Assembly: GCA_010015805.1 (NCBI GenBank)
Contig: ML978122.1
Span: 124,001-188,000 of the forward strand
DNA length: 64,000 nucleotides
DNA from: Rhizodiscina lignyota
Lineage: Eukaryota > Ascomycota > Dothideomycetes > Aulographales > Rhizodiscinaceae
Direction: 5' to 3'
Within the stretch, counting starts at the first letter, position 1. Each line of letters starts with the position of its first letter. Positions 1 through 11,343 of the stretch are shown here, in pieces. A model generated the notes under the pieces. That model did not search any database. It was not told the origin of the DNA and saw only the letters and a program-made list of their open reading frames with translations. The translations under genes and the position numbers were made by a program.

Positions 1-1786
1 AGCAGTAGCTGTAGGAGTGAACGTAATGCCTCCGACAACGATTGGTTGGGGAACGAGAGACGCGCCAGCGGGTGTTGAGCCTAGACTTTCGAATGCGCCA
101 GATGAAAGAGTCGTCGTGCTGCCACCGATCACCAGTACGGTGTTTCCATTGCGAGATCCGCTGCCACTTCCCGAGCCACCCGAATTACCAGAACCACTGC
201 CACCATTTGACCCACTACCATCATTTGACCCACTATCACCTTTTGGCCCGCTTCCACCACCAGAGCCACTTCCACTTCCTGATCCGCTGCCACCGGTCGT
301 TTGAATTACGACTGGAACCGGAGAAGCGCCAGAAGATGGAGTCACAAATACTGTCGAGCCAGGTGTCAGAGTCTGCCCACCCGCCACGAGATGTCCGCCA
401 TTGTCAGCAGAAACAGTGACGCCGTTTTGTACGATTGTCCGCGCAGGAGTAGCAGTGGGCTGGGCTGGGCTGTTCGGCGTATCCTGCGCCTGAGCTGGAC
501 GACCAGGAGAATTTTGAGGCTGCGCGTTAGATGCGGCAGATGCAATCACTCCAGCAATACCACCGGCTTGATTGTTATCCTGACTGTCATGTGCCGCTGC
601 AGCTGTCGCTGTGGTCTTAGGAGTTGTTGCAGTACGAGCAGCTGACGCTGCAGATGCAATTGCACCGGCTAGGCCGTCACCATTGTTTCCTTCGCTTTGA
701 GAATTTGCCCCCTCTGAAGCCTGTCCTTTTCCACCTCCGCCTCCGCCAGCTGTCGGTTTTGTCTCCGGGCTTGTTGGTACTGTAGCTTCTGTGTGAGCAA
801 GGTGAGGCGTCGCTCGATGGCCGCCCGAAGATGAAGTGTCTTGATCGGTTTTGCGACCCGGTGGAGGTGTCGCTGGTTCATCGTCCTCGTAAGATACTGA
901 TGTGTCAGTTAATAGATAAGCAGTATCTAGGATAGTCGCTGGCGCTGGCAGCAACGGCCAGTTGCAGCTCTTGAATGCTGCTTCTCCTGGGAAAACTGAT
1001 TGATAAAAGTCTGTCTCATCGATTTGGTCATAATACGTCGTGTAGAAGACGCCTCTGGTGTCTCCACCCTTTGGAAATGGTATGCTGATATCTTTATTTC
1101 CAACATACGAGTATATGTCCGGCGGGAAAGTTGTTGGACCGGGTTGAGGGTGAGACGGGAGTGTCACCGTTGTGCCGTTGGGTGCTCTCTTGCAAACTGC
1201 ATCACCGCCAGTTGTGGTCGTTGCGAGTGTACCGTTGAAGCTATATGAAGAGTCATACAAGGTATATTCTGTTGGAAATGTACTGTTCTAAATTAGCAGA
1301 CCAAGGTATAAGAAGGTGCAGAGATCTCCTACATGACTGTTGTTCCATTGTTGTTGAAGTCAGTAGTCACTGTGAAAATAGCAGACCCAGCGCTATCGAC
1401 AGGCGGCCTTGTATAGCCTTCTGGGAGATCAATAAAGTGAGTCTCTGTCCTTGTTGTGTTCTTCCTCCGGTTCACAATGAGGACCACGTCTGCTGCCTTG
1501 ATCGTCTCGTTGAAGTACCGCTGCGAATAGCGTACTACATCCACAAACATGTAGGTTCCCATAGTACAATTTAATGAACATGATGGCACTGTTGGAAGAG
1601 AAGGTGCACTTGTCGGATGAGGTGCACGTGTCGTTGATGAATTAGTATACGATACAGCTGACGGATTGGTTAGGACTGTCTTGTACCATGAAGAATGAAG
1701 TTTTCCTTACTGCGGGGAGCAAATGAATGGCAGTAACAAATTGCAACGAGAGCCTGTAGTATTAAGAAACGAAAGAACATTGCCAT
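1..1786 (-). CDS. Secreted Gly/Ser-rich cell-wall-type protein (3' end outside window)
   Basis: Three exons fit one frame: 1786-1711, 1657-1333 and 1282-1, with introns 1658-1710 (GTAAGG..CAG, branch CCTAAC) and 1283-1332 (GTAGGA..CAG, branch GCTAAT). The product starts MAMFFRFLILQALVAICYC, a clear signal peptide. An N-terminal region of about 250 residues with many NxT/S sites (NCTMG, FNETI, NNGTT, FNGTL) follows. Next comes an Ala/Ser/Thr/Pro-rich stretch with two related GxAGxIASAAS segments, then the motif VAGGQTLTPGS, a long (GS)n/GGSG tract, and PIVVGGITFTPT at the window edge. VxxGGxTxTP motifs with Ser/Gly-rich spacers are common in fungal surface proteins, often GPI-anchored; the C-terminus that would show an anchor signal is not in the window. 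No enzymatic domain was recognised. The gene runs divergently from the PIG-S gene. Confidence 0.75.
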
Positions 1787-2327
1787 CGCGGGTATCATAA
1801 CATTTGGAAACAGAGAGTTGCACGGGAGATGTTAGGCAGAGATGAGAAGAAAGGAAATGCGCCTGCAGAAGAGCAGGCTGGAGACAACAGCGCAAATCAG
1901 ACCGTCTCCTCTTGAGGCCTTGATTTAGCTCCTCTTCCCATACACGCCAGTTCTCCCCGCTACCTTCCAGTTCATAATTAGCCTCGTGCGGCTGAGCATC
2001 GTGGGAGTCATGGCACGCAGGTTGCACTTCATCTAAGGGCAAGGTCTGGAATCCGCCAGCCGGCTCGGCAGCTTGAAGCTATTCGTCCTCGGCATGCCGG
2101 CCCTAGGCGGTTCAATATATGGCTTGCATAGCGTCCCGGTTTCAGGATGCGAATGAGTGTGGCGGAGCGAATGAAGTGCGGAGAAGGGAGGGCTGTCCCG
2201 TTGCTGGAGGGTCAGGGCTGGTGCGGAATTCTCCGCGTCTTGGCGCGTCTTCAAGTCGCGTTCACTTTACACCTCTTGGCTTTCACGACTTTTAGAGGAG
2301 CCGAATTCCCCTTTATCTAGGCCCGCG
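1787..2327. promoter_or_regulatory. Divergent intergenic region (wall protein / PIG-S)
   Basis: This 541-bp gap separates two divergent start codons and must hold both promoters. Short open frames in it (about 1707-2254 on the minus strand) lack gene-like features. No clear TATA box or repeat was identified. Confidence 0.4.
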
Positions 2328-4089
2328 ATGGCCCTCGAAACGGTTGAGGGTGAGGCGTCGCCGCCTCCCAATATTGCCGAGGCAGTCAATATCCAGAAGA
2401 AACCTCCGCCAGAGTCGCCGCAAAATGTCTGGACCCGGAGGATGGTCATTCTGGCCTTCTGGGCAGTCGCCCTCTTGCTTGGAATGCCTGTATGGTGGAA
2501 GACCACGGAGGTCTACAGAGCTAGTTTGCCACTGTCCCAGATGACAGACTGGGCTGAAGGAAAGGTATGTGAATTCTAGTAGTTGATCGTGCCGATGCTG
2601 AGAAGTGCGCCAGAACTGTAAACCTGTATTTCCTCTGCGCATTGCGGTGAAAGCCCCGATGTTGTCGTCTCAAGAGATAGAGACCATTATACGAATTACG
2701 CAGCATGCTTTGGATGACCTGAACGACTTCTCGGCCCATCATCTTCGCCTAGTTCCTGCGGACCCGATAATACATCGCATGAGTATTCAGGAGATACAAG
2801 AGTATGGAAATAAGACTTCTTCTCAGAGGAACGATAGCGAAGACATATCTTTACTGCTGAACCTGAAGCCTTCTTTTGGTTCAAGTACAAGTTCGACTCA
2901 ATTGCAGCCTTATGCGGCCACTCTGGATATATACTTTCCGAACAATCAAGTCCCGCTTTCTACTGCGACATCATCTCCTTTGGCCAACTTCATTGCCAAT
3001 GAACTGCAGGCTCTATTCTCGGAAGAGCAAGCGTCTCTGTCATACTTGATGGCATCGATTCCTTCTGTGGCACAAACGTCAAAATCGAAAGCTCTCTCCT
3101 CGGAAATGGCAACCAAGCTCTCTCGGCGCTCCACGCGTTCCTTCAAGTACGCACCGACTTATCACCTCACCTTCTCTCTCTTCACTGCCAAGGCGAGACC
3201 ATCAGCATGGGAGATTGAGGCTGCGTTGGAAGAATATCTATCACCTCTTCTAGCATCCCTTTCAATCATCAGCAACTTTACCATCGATTCGCAAGTCCAG
3301 CTCTATGCTACCTTTTCACCCTCAATACGGCAACCAGAGTTCGATCATGAGCGCCAGGCGTGGACTGTGCGCAAAGAGGACCTTGGTGGCTTTATCAATG
3401 CCGCAGAATGGCCACTAAGCCCAAGCATCGGAGCCGGGCCGACTGTCAATTTCATTCTTTACGTACCTGACTCGGCTCAATCCCCCCTGCTCATTGCCGA
3501 GAATGGGGGAAACAGCTGGCTAGTGCCACAATGGGGTGGCATTCAAATCATGAATCTTCCATTTTCGGCAGACGGTAGCACTAGGCCAACAGTGCTTACC
3601 AATGATGATCTACGGCCAGCGATGCACGTCTTCTCGAATCAATTAATGTCTCTGCTCGGTCTGCCAGATACACCAAACTCACTCCCGCTGAAACTATCGA
3701 CCCTCACACGCTTACATACGACATCCCTCCTCTCATCCGCTTCCTCGACACTCGGCGCCTTGGCCCGCCTCACGCAATCACTCACATCCATCGCCATTCC
3801 GGACAGCGTAGCGACTTCTGTGACTACCACCCTATACCGACTGGATGCGGCATGTACCGATATGAAAGAAGGCCGCTTTGCTTCCGCCCTTGAGAACGCA
3901 CGAGTCGCCGAGGCAGAGGCGGAGAAGGCATTCTTCGAACGAAGCATGGTCGGCCAGGTCTACTTCCCCGAGGAACACAAAGTCGCGGTGTATCTGCCGC
4001 TGCTGGGCCCAGTCGCTGTTCCTTTGGTCATGGCCGCGTTGAAGGAGATCCGGTTGCTGGTTAGAGGGAGAAGAGTACAAGATGGATGA
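2328..4089 (+). CDS. GPI17: GPI transamidase subunit PIG-S / Gpi17
   Basis: Two exons, 2328-2564 and 2614-4089; the 49-bp intron has donor GTATGT and acceptor GCCAG, and joins in phase 0. The product is 570 aa, the normal PIG-S size. PIG-S is an ER membrane subunit of the GPI transamidase, which replaces a C-terminal signal with a preassembled GPI anchor. Visible features: a Pro-rich cytosolic N-terminus, then [20 protein letters not shown] as the first membrane helix followed by [14 protein letters not shown] (a PIG-S hallmark), a large lumenal domain with NFTIDSQVQ and the conserved WGG.IQIMN-type segment ([12 protein letters not shown]), and a C-terminal helix [18 protein letters not shown] with basic residues after it. 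The first ATG gives the shortest N-terminus that retains the helix. Confidence 0.93.
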
Positions 4090-5452
4090 AAGATACGTGG
4101 AAGTGTTCAAAGTATTCCACTACTGTGCAACATCGTGAACACCCGGAGCGACGCCGGTCGTACGGACGTGGCGAACTCGCTGCAAACGCAGACGGTGCAA
4201 AAGCATTTTGAATGCAAGCTTTCGTCTGGCCATTCCGTATGAGAAAAGCTGTTGCGGCAGTTCAGTGCTCACGGACATTAGTCTAGCAACTTCATGCTAT
4301 GTCTTGTGGCTCAAGACTTCGAGGGGAAAATGCAGAATCTAACGAAATTTGGCTTCGAACGGTCGGTATCTGATGTAATGGCAAGCACCAATATCAATCA
4401 CAGTATGCATATTACGGGCAAGCCGGACAGCGCGCCCGGCATAAGTAGACCTATTATCTACATTTCCTGCACATCTGCCCCAATTGCAATTTTCGACTTA
4501 TCGCATACCGTAGCTTTTGGGCTTCCTCGTTGTACGCCAAGGACGCCGTGGCTACGCCTATCAGCGCACAGCTTTGCTACGACCAATAGACCCACGAAGG
4601 CACTTTTCTCCCCATTTGCAAACGACCCCTCAGTCAGATTAACCAGATTAACCTTGTGGAGAGGTATCCACTCCTTGCCGTGGAGGGTTAGCGGCCGTCT
4701 TTAGGGTACAACGAGGAAGCCCAAAAGCTACGGTATGCGGTCCTCACGAGCAACGCAACATCCTTGACGATGATTAAGTGGCTTTTCTGCAGTGAATGTT
4801 TCCGTAGGCAAGCCCAATACTCGATCTGCGGCTTCTCGAATGGTGGGCTTTACTCTTTCATGTCTTAATTTCACGCCCTCTACGCAAACGTGTGAATCTA
4901 AATTTCTAATTGAATGAGCGGAGGGACCACAGGGGCAAATAATATGCTGGAAAGCAGGTTGAAGACCATCAACGCCCGACTGGCGCCCCATCTGTGCGCA
5001 ATGGAGCTGCACCTCGATGGTCAAACCTCATAGGCGAAAAGACTCTCGCTTAGAAGGTATCTTACTATTACAAGCCACCAAATCCATTGTCTGAAGGAGA
5101 TTGGCTCCGATTCACGCGGGGCAAACAGGTGCGCAACTGGTCATGCATCGCTGCGTCTGAAATGACTGAAGGGCGTTGAGCGCATGCTATCCTCGGAGGC
5201 GTGACGTGGCGGGGCAAAACAGCCTCATTCGCAAGAGGTACTGATAAATACGGCACAGATATCCTCACTTCAGCAGTCCCCCAGACGCTTTACGTTTCCT
5301 ATTTTCACCCAGTCGAAGACGCAAGAGAACTGAGGTTCTAAGGTTCTGATCGTGGAAGCACTACATGTATAATTGGTCTATCATATCTGCATGCTAGCAC
5401 GGAAATTAACCATGTGCGAATGTCCGGTTCCTCATAAGCATTCTGAACAGGG
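4090..5452. other. Intergenic region with MITE-like element and no clear gene
   Basis: This 1.36-kb stretch contains the inverted-repeat element at 4502-4739. A minus-strand open frame at 4728-5024 contains a Cys/His-bearing segment (HIICPCGPSAHSIRNLDSH) that faintly recalls the N-terminal finger of fungal DUF3505-type proteins and abuts the element's right end. It has no supporting exons and is left uncalled. Confidence 0.4.
4502..4739. mobile_element. MITE-like non-autonomous DNA element with 34-bp perfect terminal inverted repeats
   Basis: Bases 4502-4535 (beginning CGCATACCGTAGC) are the exact reverse complement of 4706-4739 (ending GCTACGGTATGCG). Weaker complementarity continues about 15-20 bp inward, so the total inverted repeat may be near 50 bp. 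The element is about 238 bp, has no coding capacity, and carries a short internal duplication (CAGATTAACCAGATTAACC, about 4634-4652). Perfect arms suggest a young insertion or a hairpin kept by selection. No unambiguous target-site duplication is visible at the ends, so the superfamily cannot be assigned. Confidence 0.6.
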
Positions 5453-7266
5453 ATGCTAACTTATTCTAGTTCGACATATTCTATGGATTCTACTTCGACG
5501 AGGCCAAGCCTTACTACTGGTTTTGAGCCGTTACTCCAGAACGACACAATAACAGATAACACCAGCCTTTTCGACCAACCTCGGCGGACAATAGAGCAGA
5601 GCGTGTGGATACCTTCCAACATTCCCGATGTCCAAGGCCGAGGCTCTCAGTCTCATTTATGGACTACTACGGCACCATCGACTGATTCCATTTTGGAAAA
5701 CACTGCACCGCTTCCCTTTACATGGGCAGATCCTACCTCGTGAGTAACTCCTCTGTCTCATTACGCTGAATATTCACAGAACTAACATCGCTTGGATGGG
5801 GGTATGATAACAACATTGCAAAGAGCCATTCCAATCACCAGTCTAAATTTTTCTTTTTCCCTCTGACTAGTATTGACGTCAGGTAGGTTTTCGGCTTGCG
5901 GTTGAGCCGACGTCAGTGGATGGCATGTTTGTCATTCCCAATCTGCAACCGACGTGTCCCAGAACTCGGCCGGTGATGGTAGTTGACCATAGCGGACCTT
6001 GTCCGCGAGGATGGGTTAACGAGGAGTTCTGCGGTCTCATAGCTTCCGCAATTACCATTCTTTGACTTCAAGGAATTCTTTTCCGTTTAAACATGTCTGA
6101 GTTTGTCCTGAACTTTGCATCATTTATCACGTCCTACTGCTGACTCTATTTTCATATTTTAAAGTCAACGATGTAAGCTGTAGAATATTGTGGACTTCAC
6201 AGATCGCTCGGGCTCCCCATGCTCATGTTTCTGTCAAACCCCTATCCATATGCTACAGATTTCGACTCGACAACGATATTCACACACTATCGTTCGACAT
6301 CGACCCGCTCCCATGCGACTTTAATATGGCCTGGCTTGGCCAGACTGTCTCCGAGGGTGGCAATGTAGAAGTCTGCAACCCTATGCATGGTACTGATGTA
6401 CATGGACAAACCACCATGGATAAGGAGCGTGGCCTGGGTGGAGACGGACCGACTGGTGTGGATAATGCCAGCGCGAAGAGCGATGTGAATGCTACCGGCA
6501 ACGCCACCGGCGACATCATGTACATGAATGATTTCACTTCCTCCAACGATTTCAGCTTCACCAACGACTTTAGCACCCCCAACGACTTCAGCTCCGCCAA
6601 CAATATCAGCCACACCGACATTTTCTATGCCGTCGATACAGTCAAGTACGCAAACAATGTCCTTGACACCAGCCTCATCCACCATGATCAGCCATTCACT
6701 GAGCTTCATTTGTCGGACTTTCGAACTGCGAGGAGACGTGATCACAGCGTCGTGGAGGCTAGAGACTTTCCTCTAAGGGAAGATATTGAGTTTGATGCAA
6801 AAGAGTTACTTTCGCCGTCTGGACTGATGTCTGGAGCTCTAAGCCTCAGCGATCAGCGATCAGCTTTGGCATTTGGCCAGCAGCCACCTTTATCAACCCC
6901 TCAACAAATGGAAATCATGATAGGATGAGGGCCATCGAACTACCAAAGTGAGTGCAGTATTCCGTACAACCCTTGCATTTTGCATCGCAATCCGAGCGCA
7001 CTATCTGCAGACCTCTAATATATGAGTTTAATACGTTATTGACCATAAATTTAGATACGACGCGGGAACTCTCACACGTTTGCGATTATGACGGTTGCAA
7101 TGCTCCATTCCGCCGCATCTACGACCTGCACCGACATCGCCAATGCAAGCATGCCCGCGAAGGGAGGTTCCCCTGTCGCTTTACGGGATGTGAGAGGGTG
7201 AACCGGAAGTTTCCTAGGAAGGACAAGCGGGACGAGCACGAGAGGAAGGTCCATAGGCACGGCTAG
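5453..7266 (+). CDS. C2H2 zinc-finger protein, probable transcription factor (exon structure uncertain)
   Basis: Three coding blocks on one strand appear to belong together: a Ser/Thr-rich start (ATG 5453, donor GTGAGT at 5740), an acidic Asn/Asp/Ser-rich block (about 6203-6928) with a repeated NDF motif, and a C-terminal zinc-finger block (about 7011 or 7055 to 7266). The last has two tandem fingers: C-x4-C-x12-H-x4-H (CDYDGCNAPF..HRHRQCKH) and C-x4-C-x15-H-x4-H (CRFTGCERVN..DEHERKVH), followed by HG and a stop. A donor GTGAGT at 6948 with acceptor CTGCAG at 7010 restores the finger frame. The joins between 5740 and 6203 and between about 6750 and 6948 are not resolved. Paired C-terminal fingers behind a low-complexity activation-type region are common in dothideomycete regulators; the targets are unknown. 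It could also be two genes. Confidence 0.5.
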
Positions 7267-7746
7267 CGGGCGGAGTTCATTTGGTGTTGTTCGGGGATGC
7301 AGTTATTGCATGTCATTGATCCCTGTTTACTTCCATTTGGCGAGTGGAATAAAGGTTTTGCTGGTAATCCATGTTCTCCAGTGGATGGCCAAAGGTAATG
7401 GTAGAGGGAATGACTTTGAAAGATAAATGATGATGCTGGGTTCCCGGTTCGGTATCATGGCAAGAAATGGTTTGCGCAGTTTGATTCAATTTTGTCAGTC
7501 ACTTACAGCATGTAACGAGTCACTTATGCGCCTTATCAAATAGAAATCAGTGTCTGCCAAGTTCTTCCCAATTATTTGTATCAAGGTCGGCAAAATGATG
7601 AATTGTTGGCGATACTTGAATGCGAAGGCTCGGTTGGCTTCATTGCGGCGCCTCGGGGGTTTAAGCCGAAAACAGACGCGCTAATGGCCATTCACCTCAC
7701 ATCTCTTCCTTTGATCCAATCTCTCGCGGTTGAGCGTCAACACTGT
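7267..7746. other. Intergenic gap, nothing recognised
   Basis: This 480-bp gap holds the 3' end of the zinc-finger gene and the promoter of the SAM37 gene. The open frame of the next gene extends upstream to 7576, but the protein family begins at the ATG 7747/7750. Confidence 0.3.
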
Positions 7747-9281
7747 ATGATGCTTGAGCTTCATATTTTGGGACCTGCTTTTGGCTTGCCCTCAATCGAC
7801 CCCGAGTGCAATGCCGCCGTTGCATTCCTTCAGCAAACCTTGACCCCGAACAACATAGGATGGAAGCTCGTTCCGGATCACGATGCTTCTGCCAGTCCAT
7901 CCGGTGACACTACTTTAATACCTTTAATCTCAGTGTGATTAAGTGGCTGACTCTGTAAAGGAGGCTTCCCGCTGCTCTGGGATGACACAAGAAGCGTTGT
8001 CGGCTTTACGTCCATCGTGAAGTATATCGGTGCTACCTACAGCGATATCTCTTCCTCAGATGAGCATCTTTCTACGCAGAAGCGCGCAGATAGCATAGCG
8101 TATTTATTCCTAGGCCATACACAATTAATGGTAACCTATCTGACGGTCTACATTATTACAGTTTTACAGCCTTTCTAACCTCGACCGCCCTCCCGCTTTT
8201 GGACCTCTCCCTTTATACAACATTCGAGAACTACTACTCCCTCACCCGTCCAGCTTTCTCCAGTATCCTCCCTTGGCACGCAAACTACGTAATCCCACCT
8301 TTGCGCCGTGATGCCGCCAGAGCACGCACTCAGCACCTCGGTCTCGCAAGCCTCGACATTGACACGGTTCATGACGACTTCGCACGGCTGGAGGGCGCCG
8401 GCGGGGCGAGCAACAGCAATAGTATCAGTGGGCAATATGAGGCAACAAAGAAAGTGCAAGAGCGAAGTACTGTAAGCGGAAGACAAGCACCCAGTTTGCT
8501 GCCCCTCGGGAGGAAGAAGTTGAGCAGTCTGCTCAGTTCGCCGCAGCACGCCGATCGATTCAAGCTAGACATGCTTGCGAACGAACTCTTTGAGCCCTTG
8601 AGTGCTCAACTAGGGAACAAGAAATTTTTGCTTGATGACGAGCGGCCTAGTAGTATAGACTGCTTGGCTTTTGGATATCTGGCGTTGATGCTGTGTCCGG
8701 ACTATCCGCAGTCTTGGCTTAAAGACACGATCAAGAAACGGTTTCCGAAGCTTCAGCGATATACGGATGACATGGGCCATCGGTATATTGGCAAAGACCC
8801 TATCAGTGCCGAATGTGTCATCAAGGGCAATACTTCATCGAGTCCGCTGCCATGGCAATTACCTGCTCCACCATCAGTGGCTCGGACAGCTACGAGCATT
8901 AGCCGAGAAATACTTCATACCTTCCCAATCTCCCAGACATTATCGTCTATCGGCCTCCACTTTCCTCCTGGCACCACAGGGTCGACTACCACGCGGCTAT
9001 TAAACGTCTCTTCCTTCGTATTCTCGGTACTGCTAGGAGTAGCGTACCATTTTGCAACCATCAAGCCAGATTCATGGGACTTCATCTTCAAGGCGTCCGA
9101 CTTTGATTCCGAACCGGGAAGCTCGAAAATTGACGCGTTTGCCGCCGATCCGAACGCAACATTGGCGGCATTGGAGCAGTTCAATTCGAGCTTGGAACTG
9201 AATGCGAGTCAAGAGCGGGAGAAGGAGAGGATGGGAGGAACGGTAGTTGGAGCGGTGGACGTCGACATTGAGGTCGACTGA
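7747..9281 (+). CDS. SAM37: Mitochondrial SAM complex subunit Sam37 (Tom37/metaxin family)
   Basis: Exons 7747-7903, 7961-8099 and 8162-9281; introns 7904-7960 (GTGACA..AAAG) and 8100-8161 (GTATTT..ACAG) keep frame and rebuild family motifs across both joins. The product is 471 aa. Sam37 is a peripheral/anchored subunit of the outer-membrane sorting and assembly machinery that inserts beta-barrel proteins. The N-terminus MMLELHILGPAFGLPSIDPE is the family signature; a GST-like fold follows, with FPLLWDDTRSV, then PLLDLSLYTTFENYYSLTRP, and YVIPPLRRDAARARTQHLGL. A C-terminal GST-like helical part (LLDDERPSSIDCLAFGYLAL) and one membrane helix (SSFVFSVLLGVAYHFATI, about residue 385-402) complete it. 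ATG 7750 is an equally good start. Confidence 0.93.
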
Positions 9282-11343
9282 TTCATTTATGCGGTAATGT
9301 AATCGGATTGCCTCTCTTGCCAGTAACATGTATGAATATACCAAGAAATCGATACCCTCTATCTTCTCGCGAATTCAGGGAAATGGATGCCACTATTGAC
9401 TCTATGAATGATCGTATACTCTTAAGTCTTGTATCGGGCATGATGCCAAGTGGCCTTGCCAATGTCTTCTTGTATCATGCGGATGCACTAGAGTCTGTCA
9501 TCTACTCCACTATCCTGTTTGGCAATTGCAAACTGCTTTGATCCCGGCCATTCGCACCTCTGTGCAACCCTGTTTACCATTTGAAACCCTCACAGCCACT
9601 GCGAGACCCGTCCGGAGCAAGTATGAATCGTGTAGGAGCACCAAAAGGCCCTGTCCAGTTTCCAATATTGTAATATGTATTACGTTTTTCCGTTATGGCA
9701 TCCCAATGATGTACGTGTCCATGATTGTTCTCAAGAGGCGTTGCAATTGCGAAGGTATGCCATGCAGTTGGAGTCCACCCCATCTGGACGCACTCTGAGA
9801 GCTCGCTGCTCTCGCTCAAGAGAATATACCCGTCTGCTTCCAATTGATTGATCAGATATGGGCTTTAGTGAAGCTCGCCGCATATACGGCATATACGGCG
9901 TCGCCATATGAAAGGCGGTGAACAAGGAGCGGAGTGCACTCCAATGTGGGCCGGGCCGTCCTATCTAGTCTCCTGCATCTTCTCGATTCCATCAATGAAG
10001 AGCAACCACGTCTTCTGCAATACTGGCGAGCATTCCTGCCATCGCGGTGTCGGAGTCCTTTTGCATGATTCTTCCCAGCTCACCTTCCCCAAGGTGAAGA
10101 GAGGCCGCTTAATGTCATATTCTTTTGTCAAGATGAGTAACATAGCACTTTAAGAAGTGCATGCTCCTCCAAGGTGCTCCCAGCAATTATCTGGCTAGGA
10201 TCGCTGCTAGTGACCGTGTCCCCCAAGTCCCTGACCCCAGATATTGCGTCTTATTTAGCCTAGGGATCGTGGTGATCGACTTCTCTGCGGAATCCCATGC
10301 AGGCTATAGGGTGGATATATTCCGCTGACTTGCATATTGCAGCACCACGGCAGGGATCCACCACCGAGGTCCTCAGTGTCGCAGAAGTTGTTGGGCCTCA
10401 ATGTCCACATACTTGCACATAGCGGCTTAAAATTGAGACATTACTGCCTATATGGAAAAAGGTTGGGCGATCAACGCATGAGTCTCCTCATGCTCGCATC
10501 TTCCTGCACGTCGATCGTCTAATGTACGAAACTTCAATCTGCATATGCGTCGACGGAGGACGGCGATGTTTTGCGTCCGTCCTTCCTCTCGTGCTTAGAT
10601 GCCAGACCTGGAGCTATCATGAGTCAGAGATTACCTTTGCCTGTCCTTGTTCAAGCTTTGGCCCATGCCACTGGGTCGTTTTTGTCCTTTCAATTCTCTG
10701 GTTCTGAAATTCACCACGTGCAGACCCTTGTGTCTGACCTTTGGACAGGGATCAGTGCGAGTATAGCTCGTCCTCGATAGAAATAACTCCCCGGAAGAGT
10801 GGAAGAGATCATCTAAAAGACATCATGATTGTGAGACCGAAAGACAGGTTAGATACGATGAATTGCTGAAAAGAGGAAGATGTGATGAAACTGCCATCAC
10901 CGACAATGACTCTTGTTCAACATTCAAACTAATCTATGATTTGTAATACAGCTGACCATTGAAGTGGAAGAGCTGAAGTGGAAACAGAGGTATACGTCAA
11001 ATTGCCTTTCCAAGATCGGTACGGAGGAATTTTGATGATTTCGACGGTTTAGAGGCAGCGGTGGAAGAAAATCATGTAAACTACCTACACCACGTCACGA
11101 TGGGGAATTAGTGAAGTGTGAAATCATCAATTTCAAGGGAAATACAAATTTGAAGACCACCTCAGAAAGGATGAGGTTTTTCAATTGTAGTCGAGAGCAA
11201 AGGCCGTATGCACGTGCTCGCGCCTCTATTCTTGGCAAAGTCAATCGCGACTATTCCAAATCTGTCTAGCGTAATATCAATCGCAGGTTTACGAGATTTA
11301 TGAGATTAATCTGCGCGAAGACACCATCATAGATTCGATCCTC
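9282..11343. other. 2-kb gene-poor region
   Basis: No complete gene could be supported. A minus-strand frame at 9574-9843 has a protein-like sequence (AWHTFAIATPLENNHGHVHH, then NWTGPFGAPTRF) and could be the remnant or last exon of a gene, but no matching upstream exon was found and the family was not recognised. The rest shows scattered short frames only. Confidence 0.3.

Noticed and set aside
42-419. Plus-strand open frames across 17-645
   Set aside because: They are the antisense of the Gly/Ser-rich exon; the minus-strand frame joins through two good introns to a signal peptide.
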